A stretch of DNA of 55,865 bases from Bacteroidota bacterium (GTDB taxonomy: Bacteria > Bacteroidota > Bacteroidia > Bacteroidales > B18-G4), in assembly GCA_013202965.1 (NCBI GenBank), contig JABMQZ010000128.1:1-55865 (forward strand), read 5' to 3'. The translations under genes and the position numbers were made by a program. Shown here piece by piece: positions 19,201 through 28,300 of the stretch. The stretch's first letter is position 1. Each line of letters starts with the position of its first letter. The notes below the pieces were generated by a model. That model ran no database searches and had not been told where the DNA came from. It was given only the letters and a program-made list of their open reading frames with translations.

Positions 19201-19766
19201 CAGAATTATTCCTGACCCTGGAAGTCCTTGCAGATGGAGATCTTTCATTTTACCGCAAGCTTTCATCTGAAGCTGAGTGGGATTTCCTCAGGTTTTACGT
19301 TGACTATACCATGGTAGGTGAATGGTCCGGGGAGTTAGACTGGGAAATGCAAAGCTTTCCGGTAACACAGGGTTTACATACTTTCCGCTGGGTATATGAA
19401 AAAGACTCATATCTTTCAAGTGGTGAGGATTGCGCCTGGGTAGATTTTATCGTTTTCCCGCCAATTGATCTCAGCACAGGCGAAGATGAGCCGGTCATCC
19501 ATGCCGGCCCATTTATGACCCTGAGGCCAAATCCTGCCAGGAGTATGGTTCATATAGATTACCGGCTCCAATCACCCGGAAATGTTGAAATAATAATTTA
19601 TGACCTTCGCGGCCAGCAACTCAGAACAGTTCAAAACAATATATATCAGGCATCTGGCTTTTACACTTTTTCGGAAGATGTATCAGGATTGGAATCCGGG
19701 GTTTATCTTTGCAGAATTTTTACATCAGAGGGTATACGGACAGAGAAACTGGTAATTAGCAGATAG
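16296..19766 (+). CDS. C25 gingipain-family cysteine peptidase, T9SS-secreted (GHAN/HGC sub-type)
   Basis: A 1156-residue secreted cysteine peptidase. The ATG at 16296 is chosen because it opens a clean signal peptide (MKKLSLLLISALIFTTSYSG); an in-frame codon at 16218 would add 26 residues ahead of it. The pro-domain starts TKTYSFGNYKIENAG and includes LPPGEKA. The C25 domain is about 205-610. The likely catalytic residues are H450 in HHCGHAN and C487 in SHGCICG, 37 residues apart, which is longer than the 33 of classical gingipains. FNDSRYG-type and ILGDPTLQLW motifs follow. Two CARDB-like domains come next, the second with a GNGNGFLDPGE loop. The jelly-roll-like module is at about 925-1057, and the tail starts at LRPNPAR. 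Its nearest relative in the window is the gene at 29530. No terminator follows. Confidence 0.9.
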   Translation: MKKLSLLLISALIFTTSYSGEVTKTYSFGNYKIENAGEYQLIRFDNSLNTGFTGEPSLPWFAVKLLLPPGEKAVSFTLSGQKETSIPGTYTLYPQQASRPISHGGSGIFQFNEDVYQSGKAYPAEAYGSISTEYMNGYSIALLNICPLIYLPADGQLSYYTEMTVSIKTENIREAENALTMLSSTDRVLNKLNSFIQNAGMISRYPLKENRSDDYQLLIITPQAFENEFDNLSEMYLFRGIKSEVVSVEEIGSTMSGQDLPEQIRNYIIQEYQVYNVEFVLLGGDVEHVPYRGFYCYVQSGSGYSDDNIPADLYYSGLDGTWNDNGDNLWGEIGEDDLLPDIAVGRFSFSNLTELNAMIHKTTAYQDEPVLGEMTNPLLAGEHLWNNPITWGSDYMRLLVGFHDDNGYTTIGIPPEQTIDSLYERYQSWGGSTIMAEINEGKSFVHHCGHANSSTVMHLGISDITNANFSQVNGTIHNYTFVQSHGCICGAFDNSDCIMEHMVFIDNFAAAVIGNSRYGWFNEGQTEGPAAHLHREMVDALYEEEIGRIGAAFVECKIETAPWVNAPGQHEEGALRWNFYDINILGDPTLQLWTEEPFTVDALFTAPIQLGAAFMDVTVLNGGTPVEGLMCALTKEGVLHGTAITDVNGEATIIIDPLITTLGTAELTISGYNCLTKSYNIIVSPASGPFIIYYEHILDDTLGGNSNGLPDYGESILMTIMLANAGVADAFNVTATLNSDDEFITITDDQGDYGTIVAGTSGGTINDYAFDVDEYVPDQHVVNFTMNISGDGKENWMAEFNITLNAPVLEAGQMTIDDIAGGNGNGFLDPGETAILSIGVLNTGHSDAPDAEASLSTISSWVSFTNSSFELGDLLPGVNTFAEFEITIDEDTPIGTVVNFNFDVTSGAYTVLEDYAATIGILVEDWESGGFTSFNWQFAADAPWEMCSIEPWEGTYCSKSGNIGDNQESELFLTLEVLADGDLSFYRKLSSEAEWDFLRFYVDYTMVGEWSGELDWEMQSFPVTQGLHTFRWVYEKDSYLSSGEDCAWVDFIVFPPIDLSTGEDEPVIHAGPFMTLRPNPARSMVHIDYRLQSPGNVEIIIYDLRGQQLRTVQNNIYQASGFYTFSEDVSGLESGVYLCRIFTSEGIRTEKLVISR
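19068..19464 (+). other. Recurrent ~132-residue jelly-roll-like module, copy 1
   Basis: Residues 925-1057 of the C25 protein at 16296. Landmarks: DWESGGFTSFNW, PWEGTYCSKSGNI, FYRKLSSEAEWDFL, EWSGE, FRWVYEKD and DCAWVDFIVFPP. Copies are also at 28098, 32305, 36385 and 40428. The pattern suggests a MAM/carbohydrate-binding type beta-sandwich. Confidence 0.65.
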
Positions 19767-19837
19767 ATAATTAGATTGAAATCAGTCTATATAACAGCAA
19801 ATAAGCGGCATTTTTCCCATTCGCCTACTTTTTATTA

Positions 19838-19845
19838 TATATTTG
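19838..19845 (+). promoter_or_regulatory. Bacteroidota -7 promoter box TATATTTG
   Basis: TATATTTG matches TAnnTTTG, 52 bp before the ATG at 19897. The in-frame TTG at 19843 lies inside this box, which argues against using that codon as the start of the gene. Confidence 0.6.
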
Positions 19846-19896
19846 TTAGGCTTAATTCAAAAAAATAATCAGATTATTAACATAAACCGCAGTAAA

Positions 19897-22800
19897 ATGA
19901 AAACAAGTTTACTACCCAGGGCCATTTCAGCGCTCACCGCACTTATGCTCGTTTTTGCCTTCACCTTCATCAATGCACAAAAAATTTCTTTTGATGATGC
20001 ATGGGCAAACCCGGGCTTCAATCTCACCCAGCAGAGTACCACCGGGCTTGAGATTTCTTTTTCAATTGACGAATTTACATTGACTGATTTCGACCTTAAA
20101 GGCGAAGCCATGAAGGAAATTCAAATCATGGGTAATTTTCTCCCAAACAATGAGGGAGCCCCTGATCTTCCCGGGAACGGACGGTATATTGCCGTTCCTA
20201 ACGGAGCTACAGCATCTTTCAGGGTAACTGCCGAGCGTACAGAAACCTATCAGAATGTGAATATCGCACCTTCACCCCGTATACCAAAGGTAACGGATGA
20301 AGGCCCCTTGCATTATGAAAAAAATATGAAGATCTATTCCCGTGATGCTTTTTATCCGGCCAATCCGGTCAGCCTCTCAGAGCAAACCAACATCCGTGGA
20401 ATGGAAGCAGTGATCCTCGGCATCACTCCTTTCCAGTATAACCCGCTTACCAAAGAGCTGATCGTATACCGCGACCTGAAAATTGAAGTCACTTTTGAAG
20501 GCGGAAATGGAACCTTCGGAGAAGATCGCTTGCGTAACCGCTGGTTTGACCCCTTGCTCAGCGATATGATGATCAACTTCAGCACTTTGCCTAAAGTAAA
20601 TTATGCGCAGCATGCACCCGAATCCGGCACCCCGGATTTTGAATATGTGATCATATGCCCTGATGATGCAACTTTCATCGACTGGGCAGAAGAATTGGCA
20701 TTATTCAGAAACCAGCAGGGAATTCGTACAGGGATCTTTACAACAACAGACGTGGGCGGTAATACAACATCAGCTATTGAAAGTTTTGTGGATGATGCAT
20801 ATGCCAACTGGGACATTCCACCTGTAGCTGTTCTGTTACTTGGTGATTACGGCACTACAGGTGCTACGGTTGTTGCACCTATCTGGGATAATTATTGCGC
20901 TTCCGACAACATTTATGCCGATGTTTCAGGTAACGACATGCCAGATGTAATTTTCGCCCGTATGACGGCGCAAAATGAAACTCACCTGGAAACAATGATC
21001 ACCAAGGTGATCAATTATGAAACCGATCCACCTACCGATCCTGATTTTTACGATCACCCGATCACAGCGCTGGGCTGGCAAACCGAGCGTTGGTTCCAGA
21101 TCTGTTCTGAAACTGTTGGCGGATATTTTAAACACGTTCAGGGAAAAGACCCTGTCCGCATCAATGCCATCTATTCCGGTAATCCTAATAGCGATCCCTG
21201 GTCAACAGCTACCAATACGTCAACCGTTCTTGATTACTTCGGCCCGAACGGCCTGGGATATATACCGGCAACTCCTGCCGAACTTGGCGGATGGACCGGT
21301 GGAAATGCCAGTATGGTAACCAATGCTATAAACGACGGGGCATTTATTCTTCAGCACCGTGACCATGGCGGTGTAACAGGCTGGGGAGAGCCGGATTACG
21401 GCAACAGTGATATTAACAACCTGACAAACACAGACCTTACTTTTGTCTTTTCTATTAACTGTCTCACAGGAAAATATAATGCTTCAAGCGAATGTTTTGC
21501 CGAAAAATTCCACCGTCATACCTATAATGATGAAAATGCCGGTTGCCTCGGGATCATTGCCGCTTCTGAAGTTTCCTACTCCTTTGTAAATGACACTTAT
21601 GTTTGGGGAATGTATGATAATATGTGGCCGGATTTCCTGCCCGACTATCAGACTGACCCAACACCGCGAGGATTATTGCCTGCCTTTGGAAATGCCGGTG
21701 GTAAATATTTCCTGCAACAATCGAGTTGGCCATATAATACCTCAAATAAAGCGGTTACATATTTCCTTTTCCATCATCATGGTGGCGCTTTCAGCACCTT
21801 ATATTCAGAAGTGCCACAGGATCTTACGATCAATCACGACAATGTAATCCTGGCTGGACTCAGTCAGTTCAGTATTACTGCTGATGATGGTGCATTTGTT
21901 GCCCTCAGCGTTGACGGAGAAATTATCGGTACAGGAACAGCAACTGGAAGCCCGATAAACATTACTATTCTGCCCCAGGTGCCGCCTACCATAGTTGATG
22001 TTGTGGTAACCAAAACCAATTACTTCCGTTATCACGCCCAGGTGGATGTGATTCCACCCAGCGGGCCATATATTGTACAAAATGAAGTGACCATCAATGA
22101 TGCTTCCGGAAACAACAACGGACAAATGGATTATGGTGAATCCATCCTGCTGACACTTGAAGTGAAGAACGTGGGCAGTGATGACGGTGAAAACGTTATT
22201 GTAACTGTAAACACCGATGACTCATACATTACAATGACCACAACACAGGCAAACTATGGAACTGTCCCTGCAGGTCAGACCAAAGAGATGATAGATGCTT
22301 TTGCTTTCGACGTTGCAGGAGATATCCCGGATCTTCACACCGTGATCTTCGATGTTGAAGCCACAGACGGAACAGATACCTGGGAAAGTTCATTCTTCCT
22401 GAAAGGTCATGCCCCCAACCTGAATTTCCTTGAAGTGGTCATCGATGATGCACAGGGAAATGGCAATGGTAGGCTTGATCCGGGTGAAACAGCAAACCTT
22501 TTTATTAAAATTGGAAATACCGGAAGCGCTGATGCTTATGATGTAATCGGAGACCTTCTTTGTCCTGACCCATATCTTACCATCAACACAGCCACGCAAA
22601 GCTATGGAGAGATCACTTCAGGCAATGAGAACTCAGAAAATTTCAGTATTACTACCGACATCATCACTCCAGCAGGATATGCACTTGACTTTACCATTGA
22701 CATCGCTGCATTTGGAGGGATCGCTGCACAGGGCATGTTCAGCCTCACTGTTGGTCAGATGCCGATACTGGTTCTCGATCTTGACGGTATTCCCCAGAAC

Positions 22801-24438
22801 TCCGGCACGCATATGGCCATTGCTATTCAGGATCTTGGTATCGGGGTTGATTATACCCAGACCTGGCCCGATGACCTCGATCTGTTTTCGAATATTTTTG
22901 TTTGTCTCGGAATTTACAGCCATAACCATGTGTTAACACAAGCTGAAGGACAGCTGCTTGCTGATTTTCTGGACAATGGAGGTAATCTGTATATGGAAGG
23001 TGGTGATACCTGGTATTATGATAGTGAAACACCGGTTCACCCTATGTTCAATATCAACGGGATCGAGGATGGCAGTGGTGATATAAATACATTGCTTGGT
23101 CAGGGAGCTACTTTCACCGATGGAATGACATTCAATTATGGCGGCGATAACAGCTACATGGACCACATTATAGCCTATTCACCGGCCTTCAATATTTTCG
23201 AAAACCAAAGTCCATCATACTATGCAGGTGTCGCTTATGATGAAGGTGATTACAGAACCATCGGCTGTTCATTCGAATTCGGAGGCCTGGCAGATGGTTC
23301 AGGGATATCAACCAAACTGAAGCTTATGGAGGAATATCTGAACTTCTTTGGGATAAGGAAGGTTACAGATGCACCGGGTATGCCTGCCGGTGATGAGATT
23401 GTTTGCCCGAACAGTGGAGATATTCCATATTCCACAAACTCTGTTGAAGGTGCCGACTTCTATTACTGGACCATTGAGCCTGAAATTGCAGGTGTGGTAA
23501 ATGGAACCGACACGGCCATTACCATTGCATGGTCATCAGCACACAGCGGCATGGCCTATGTGAGGGTTTGTGGTATGAACAATACCGGTATCGGGCCACA
23601 GTCCGATTCCTTGATCGTTATGGTCAGTGAGGCTCCCACCGCCACCATTTCCGGTAACGCAAATATTTGCGAAGGAGACGAAGCCAGCCTTAATGTAGAT
23701 CTTACAGGTACAGCCCCATGGTCACTGGTAATTGACAATGAGCCATATACTGCCAATAGCACACCCTGGTCTTTCAATGTATCCCCAACAATAAGCACTA
23801 CTTTTACCATTACTTCAGTGGTTGATGCCGGTGGATGCATGAATACAGGAAGCGGATCTGCACAGGTGGACATTATGCCTCTGCCTGCTATAGCAGCCAC
23901 TCCTACAGGAGATCCTTTGGTGAATACCGACGACAATCCTACATCTGATTACGCTACAACAGGTGCGGCCAATGCTACCAGCTACAGCTGGGCAGTAACA
24001 CCTGCTGAGGCCTACACAGAGATTACAGTAGATGCTATGGGATGTACCATTACATGGGCTTACCCATATACCGGCCCCGCTGCTGTCAAAGTAAGGGGAG
24101 TAAACAACTGTGGGGAAGGAGACTTCTCAGCTGAATTTAATGTAACACTTGAAAATTCATTCGGCATCGACGAACTTGCCCGTGCACTTGGCCTGGCTGT
24201 TTACCCGAACCCGAACAAGGGAAGCTTTACCCTTGAACTGGCTACCAATGCAGTGGATGTTGTGAATGTCCGCATTGTGAATGCTATCGGCCATATGGTA
24301 TATGAAAAAACAGACCTGAAGGTGAACAACAGTTTCAGCACTACCATTGATATTTCAACTGAAGCTGAAGGTATTTACCTGATGGTTGTTGAAAGCGACC
24401 TGGGAGTGCATACCAGCAGGATCGTTATTCAAAAATAG
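19897..24438 (+). CDS. C25 gingipain-family cysteine peptidase, largest of the array, T9SS-secreted (RDHG sub-type)
   Basis: A 1513-residue secreted cysteine endopeptidase. The ATG at 19897 gives a proper signal peptide (about 1-28, ending INA/Q). The pro-domain and C25 domain match the genes at 3408 and 7234 (NNEGAPDLPGNG, GITPFQYNP, GWQTERWFQICSE). Predicted catalytic residues are H490 in HRDHGG and C522 in SINCLTGKY. Two CARDB-like domains follow, with DASGNNNGQMDYGE and DAQGNGNGRLDPGE loops. The Rossmann-like module is 955-1153. Two Ig/PKD-like domains come next (about 1157-1330, with NICEGDEASL), then a PKD-like domain (about 1335-1425), and the tail from YPNPN. It combines the Rossmann-like module with the extra Ig/PKD stack, so it is the longest protein here. 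A terminator follows at 24464. Confidence 0.93.
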   Translation: MKTSLLPRAISALTALMLVFAFTFINAQKISFDDAWANPGFNLTQQSTTGLEISFSIDEFTLTDFDLKGEAMKEIQIMGNFLPNNEGAPDLPGNGRYIAVPNGATASFRVTAERTETYQNVNIAPSPRIPKVTDEGPLHYEKNMKIYSRDAFYPANPVSLSEQTNIRGMEAVILGITPFQYNPLTKELIVYRDLKIEVTFEGGNGTFGEDRLRNRWFDPLLSDMMINFSTLPKVNYAQHAPESGTPDFEYVIICPDDATFIDWAEELALFRNQQGIRTGIFTTTDVGGNTTSAIESFVDDAYANWDIPPVAVLLLGDYGTTGATVVAPIWDNYCASDNIYADVSGNDMPDVIFARMTAQNETHLETMITKVINYETDPPTDPDFYDHPITALGWQTERWFQICSETVGGYFKHVQGKDPVRINAIYSGNPNSDPWSTATNTSTVLDYFGPNGLGYIPATPAELGGWTGGNASMVTNAINDGAFILQHRDHGGVTGWGEPDYGNSDINNLTNTDLTFVFSINCLTGKYNASSECFAEKFHRHTYNDENAGCLGIIAASEVSYSFVNDTYVWGMYDNMWPDFLPDYQTDPTPRGLLPAFGNAGGKYFLQQSSWPYNTSNKAVTYFLFHHHGGAFSTLYSEVPQDLTINHDNVILAGLSQFSITADDGAFVALSVDGEIIGTGTATGSPINITILPQVPPTIVDVVVTKTNYFRYHAQVDVIPPSGPYIVQNEVTINDASGNNNGQMDYGESILLTLEVKNVGSDDGENVIVTVNTDDSYITMTTTQANYGTVPAGQTKEMIDAFAFDVAGDIPDLHTVIFDVEATDGTDTWESSFFLKGHAPNLNFLEVVIDDAQGNGNGRLDPGETANLFIKIGNTGSADAYDVIGDLLCPDPYLTINTATQSYGEITSGNENSENFSITTDIITPAGYALDFTIDIAAFGGIAAQGMFSLTVGQMPILVLDLDGIPQNSGTHMAIAIQDLGIGVDYTQTWPDDLDLFSNIFVCLGIYSHNHVLTQAEGQLLADFLDNGGNLYMEGGDTWYYDSETPVHPMFNINGIEDGSGDINTLLGQGATFTDGMTFNYGGDNSYMDHIIAYSPAFNIFENQSPSYYAGVAYDEGDYRTIGCSFEFGGLADGSGISTKLKLMEEYLNFFGIRKVTDAPGMPAGDEIVCPNSGDIPYSTNSVEGADFYYWTIEPEIAGVVNGTDTAITIAWSSAHSGMAYVRVCGMNNTGIGPQSDSLIVMVSEAPTATISGNANICEGDEASLNVDLTGTAPWSLVIDNEPYTANSTPWSFNVSPTISTTFTITSVVDAGGCMNTGSGSAQVDIMPLPAIAATPTGDPLVNTDDNPTSDYATTGAANATSYSWAVTPAEAYTEITVDAMGCTITWAYPYTGPAAVKVRGVNNCGEGDFSAEFNVTLENSFGIDELARALGLAVYPNPNKGSFTLELATNAVDVVNVRIVNAIGHMVYEKTDLKVNNSFSTTIDISTEAEGIYLMVVESDLGVHTSRIVIQK
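22759..23355 (+). other. Recurrent ~195-residue Rossmann-like module, copy 3 (in C25 protein)
   Basis: Residues 955-1153 of the C25 protein at 19897. It begins MPILVLDLDGIPQNSG and shows FVCLGIYSHNHVLT, LYMEGGDTW, TPVHPMFNINGIEDG, FTDGMTF, VAYDEGDYRTIG and SFEFGGL, ending FFGI. This copy is closest to the M14 copy at 2223. Confidence 0.7.
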
Positions 24439-24463
24439 ACCTGCCAATTAAGCAAATTCATAC

Positions 24464-24495
24464 AAGAGTTCTTCTTTCGGGAAGGGCTCTTTTTT
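24464..24495 (+). terminator. Rho-independent terminator
   Basis: AAGAG-TT-CTTC, loop TTTCGG, GAAG-GG-CTCTT, then T5, 26 bp after the stop codon of the C25 gene at 19897. The stem has an internal TT/GG mismatch. Confidence 0.8.
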
Positions 24496-24552
24496 GCATA
24501 TTTCAGCCCAATCTTTTTGAAGATTTTTCTCGACTTTGTTTAATTCTTTACC

Positions 24553-24560
24553 TATTTTTG
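24553..24560 (+). promoter_or_regulatory. Bacteroidota -7 promoter box TATTTTTG
   Basis: TATTTTTG matches TAnnTTTG, 38 bp before the ATG at 24598. A TTTG at 24535-24538 is nearer than the usual -33 spacing. Confidence 0.5.
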
Positions 24561-24597
24561 TATTGAGTATAAGATTTATTAACCAAATTATTAAGAC

Positions 24598-25173
24598 ATG
24601 AAAAAACTTAGTTTACTATTAATTGCATGCTTTATGCTTTTTGCAACTGCAAATAGCCAGGACCTGGTTTTCGGAAAGGGAAGTTCCGCAATCAATTTGG
24701 GTGTTGGATTCGGTAGCACAATTTATCACGGCAGTTATTATAGCATGGGGTTCCCGACCATTTCAGCTTCCTATGAATTGGGAATTGTTGAAGTTCCGAT
24801 GGGAAGCAGCCTTACAGGTGTGGTTAGTGTTGGTGGTTATTTGGCGTATGGTGGTTATAAAGAATCATATTCTTCTTGGGATAATGTGTCTTATAATACC
24901 AACTTTTTTTTATTTGCTGCTCGTGGTAATTATCATTTTATCTTTCACGAAAAGTTCGATCCATATGCTGGTTTATTAATGGGTTATTATATTGCTAACG
25001 GGAAGTGGAAAGGAACCGATACTCCAATTCCTGGTCATACTACTAATTCAGGCAATTTTCGTTTTGGAGTTTATGCTGGTGCACGGTGGTTTTTCACACC
25101 ATCTATCGCAGTATTTACTGAAATGGGATATAGTATATCCCTCATTACTATCGGGGGAACTTTCAAGTTCTAA
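24598..25173 (+). CDS. Small outer-membrane beta-barrel protein
   Basis: A 191-residue protein with a signal peptide (MKKLSLLLIACFMLFATANSQ, cut near SQ/D) and a mature part made of alternating hydrophobic and polar residues with many Gly, Tyr and Phe. Segments such as INLGVGFGSTIY, FLFAARGNYHFIF, FGVYAGARWFF and the terminal ITIGGTFKF fit an 8-strand outer-membrane barrel ending in an aromatic residue. It sits alone between two terminators inside the protease array and has its own promoter box. Codons end in T or A more often than in the flanking peptidase genes (runs such as ggt ggt tat ttg), a possible sign of separate origin. No specific function is recognisable. Confidence 0.8.
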   Translation: MKKLSLLLIACFMLFATANSQDLVFGKGSSAINLGVGFGSTIYHGSYYSMGFPTISASYELGIVEVPMGSSLTGVVSVGGYLAYGGYKESYSSWDNVSYNTNFFLFAARGNYHFIFHEKFDPYAGLLMGYYIANGKWKGTDTPIPGHTTNSGNFRFGVYAGARWFFTPSIAVFTEMGYSISLITIGGTFKF

Positions 25174-25223
25174 GAATAAAAAATTAAATCACCTAATATT
25201 TAACATAACATACATTGATTTGT

Positions 25224-25262
25224 AAAAACCTCCGGGATCACTTTTTCCCGGAGGTTTTTTTT
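25224..25262 (+). terminator. Rho-independent terminator
   Basis: AACCTCCGGG (227-236), 10-nt loop, CCCGGAGGTT (247-256), then a T-run. It closes the beta-barrel gene. Confidence 0.92.
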
Positions 25263-25265
25263 ACA

Positions 25266-25283
25266 TTATCTTTGTAAAGATAA
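25266..25283. promoter_or_regulatory. Promoter box embedded in an 18-bp palindrome
   Basis: TTATCTTT-GT-AAAGATAA is a perfect inverted repeat with 8-bp arms. Its left arm contains TATCTTTG (25267-25274), an exact TAnnTTTG box for the C25 gene at 25344. The symmetry over the -7 element could be an operator, or could simply be AT-rich chance. Confidence 0.45.
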
Positions 25284-25343
25284 TATATATCTTTAAAGCC
25301 CGAAATTCAATCATAATAACACTGATCATTTAAAATACCAGCT

Positions 25344-28300
25344 ATGAAAAACCTAAACTTACTTGTAGTCACCCTGCTACTCTTTCTTACTCAGAGTGCC
25401 TTTTCACAGAACAACTGGATAGCATTTTCCGGCTCTGATCCGCAATTTCCTGTCGTGGAAGTTGAAGAACAGGATATGAGCGGCCTCACCCTGAACATCA
25501 CCGTACCCGGTATGTTTTCAGAAAATGTAGTTCATGACGGGATCACCTATCAACGACTTACATTCGAAGCATGGCAAACACTTCATGAAATAGGCCTGCC
25601 TGAACTTCCAATCATCAGTGAAATAATTTCCCTTCCGGGAGATAAACTTGTGAAAGTGAAAGTTCTCAGCACTGAATCCATCACCCTGGATAATATGCTT
25701 ATTTACCCATTCCAGACACCCTCAAAAGATATATCGAACGGACAGTATACAGGTTTTGATATTGATGCTGATTTCTATGCTCAGGACAATGCATTCCCCT
25801 CTGTTATAGCCAACACCAATGAACCCGGTATATGGCGGGATGTGAAAATTGCCGGTCTGCATGTTTGTCCTTTCCAATATAATGCTGCAAGCAGGCAATT
25901 GGAAGTAATGACACATATACGCTTAAGGATTAATTTTTATGGAACAGACACTGAAGTTGTCCTGAACGGAAGTAAAAACATCCCTTCCTATTTCTACGAA
26001 ATGTATAATGCAAAGATCATCAACTTTGGATCTATGGGATACACTGTTGATAATACAAGGGATGATACAGATATTAAATACCTGATCATTACCAATACCA
26101 ACCCCCTGGCTACCCTGGAGCCATTTATCGACTGGAAAAACCGACAGGGTTTCCCGGTAGAAGTCAGGGTAATGGAAACAGGTTTTAACACCCCTCAGGA
26201 TTTCAAAGATTATATTCTCCAATTATATAATAGCGACGGATTGGAATACGTGCTTATGGTAGGTGATGCTTATCCCAATGGAGGTAATAATGGCGGACCG
26301 GATGTAGTTCCCATGTACTGGTGGGCACCTTCAGGCGAAGATCCTTCATATTCTGATTCATGGTATTCTTGCCTTGATGGTCCGGATGACCACTATGCAG
26401 ATCTGGCTATCGGCCGCTTTACTTATGACAATCTGGGTGACCTGGAACTTCAGCTCCAGAAAACCCTGGACCATTATCAGTCTCCCGATGCTTCTACCAA
26501 TTGGGCTGAAAATACACTCCTGGTTGCGCACAAGGAGAATTATCCTTCTAAATACACCCAATGTAAAAATGAGATCCAGAATTACGCTTATGCACTGCAA
26601 ACTCCTATTTTTACTGAGTGTTATGGTGGCGCAGGAGCCACGAATCAGGACATCATTGATTATGTAAATGCAAATTCCTGTGGCATCTTTAACTACCGTG
26701 GCCACGGAAGCGCCACTGAGTTCTGGCAATGGGGCGCCACCGGGTCATTCACCAATAGCCATATTCAGCAACTTACCAATGAAGACCAGCTTTTTGTACT
26801 TTTTGATGTTTGTTGTGATAACATGGATATTGTTGCCCATGCCGGCGACTGCTTATGTGAGTCATTTATGAAATCCCCGGTAGCAGCCGTGGCGATCAAT
26901 GGAGCCATTATTCCTTCTTATACGATCCCAAACCACGACTACGACAAAGAGATGTATAAGGCAGTATTTCATGACGGCATCTATAATATCGGCTATGTAA
27001 CCAATTTTGCAAATGTAACCGTACTTAATGTGCATGGTACCATTGGCCGTTCCAATGTCAGGACCTATCTCTGGCTTGGCGATGCTTCCCTGGAACCATG
27101 GACACTGCAGCCCACTGAAATGGATGTTACCCACCTTCCAACCTTGTTCCTTGGATTGTCCAGCTTTACGGTAAATGTAAGTGCAGGCGGGAGCCCGGTG
27201 GAAGATGCCAGGGTGTGTATCACCAACGAAGACCTGTCACTTTATGCCATTGCCTTTACCGATGCAACAGGTGAAGCCATTGTCAACTTTGGAGGCCCCG
27301 TTCAAACACCCGGAACCGCAAGCATCGTGGTTTCTGCACATAATTATATTCCTTATAATGTCGACATTCCCATCATCCCGCAGCAAGGTGCATACATGGT
27401 ACTGGATGATGTTAATGTTGATGATGCCACGGGAAACAATAACGGATGGCCTGATTTCACGGAATTTATCAGCCTGGATGTTGCACTGGAAAATATTGGG
27501 TTGGATGAGGGAGTAAATGTCACTGCAAGCATCAGCACAACGGATGATTATATTAGTATTCTTGATGATGAAGGCTCATGGGGCAACATCCCGGGAAATT
27601 CTATAGTAACAGCCGACAGCGCATTTTCTATACAGATCGCAGACTGGGTACCGGATCTACATGTGGCCGTAGTTGAAATGGAAATCCAGGATGAAACCGA
27701 TGGTCAATGGTTCACTTCCTTTGAACTCGTACTCCGCTCGCCTATTATTAATATCCTGGAAGTGGAAATCGATGATATTGCCAACGGAAACGGGAACGGA
27801 AGAATGGATCCCGGCGAAACTGTTATTGTAAAGGTGAACAACGACAACCTTGGACATTGTCCGGCCGAAAACACCGTCGCCTATCTGGAATGTACCAGCC
27901 AGTATCTGACATTCAATAATGATTATGATTCTCTTGGCACTCTTGGCCTGTTTGGCTCTAAATGGGCTGAGTTCGAGATCGTGGTAGACCCGGATGCTCC
28001 CGCGGGTGTTTTTTATGCAGATTTCGATTACGAACTGGTTTCCGAACCTTTTATTGAAACAATGAGCTTTTCAAAGAAAATCGGTATCATTGTCGAAGAC
28101 TGGGAAACAAACAGTTTTACCAAGTTCGAGTGGCAACATAGTGGGAATCACTACTGGGACCTTACGATGTACTATCCCTATGAAGGCACTTATCATGCAC
28201 AATCCGGGAACATTGGAAATACTGAAACTTCGCAACTGTATCTCTCAACAGAGGTCATGTTTGCCGATACCCTCTATTTTTATGTAAAAACATCATCAGA

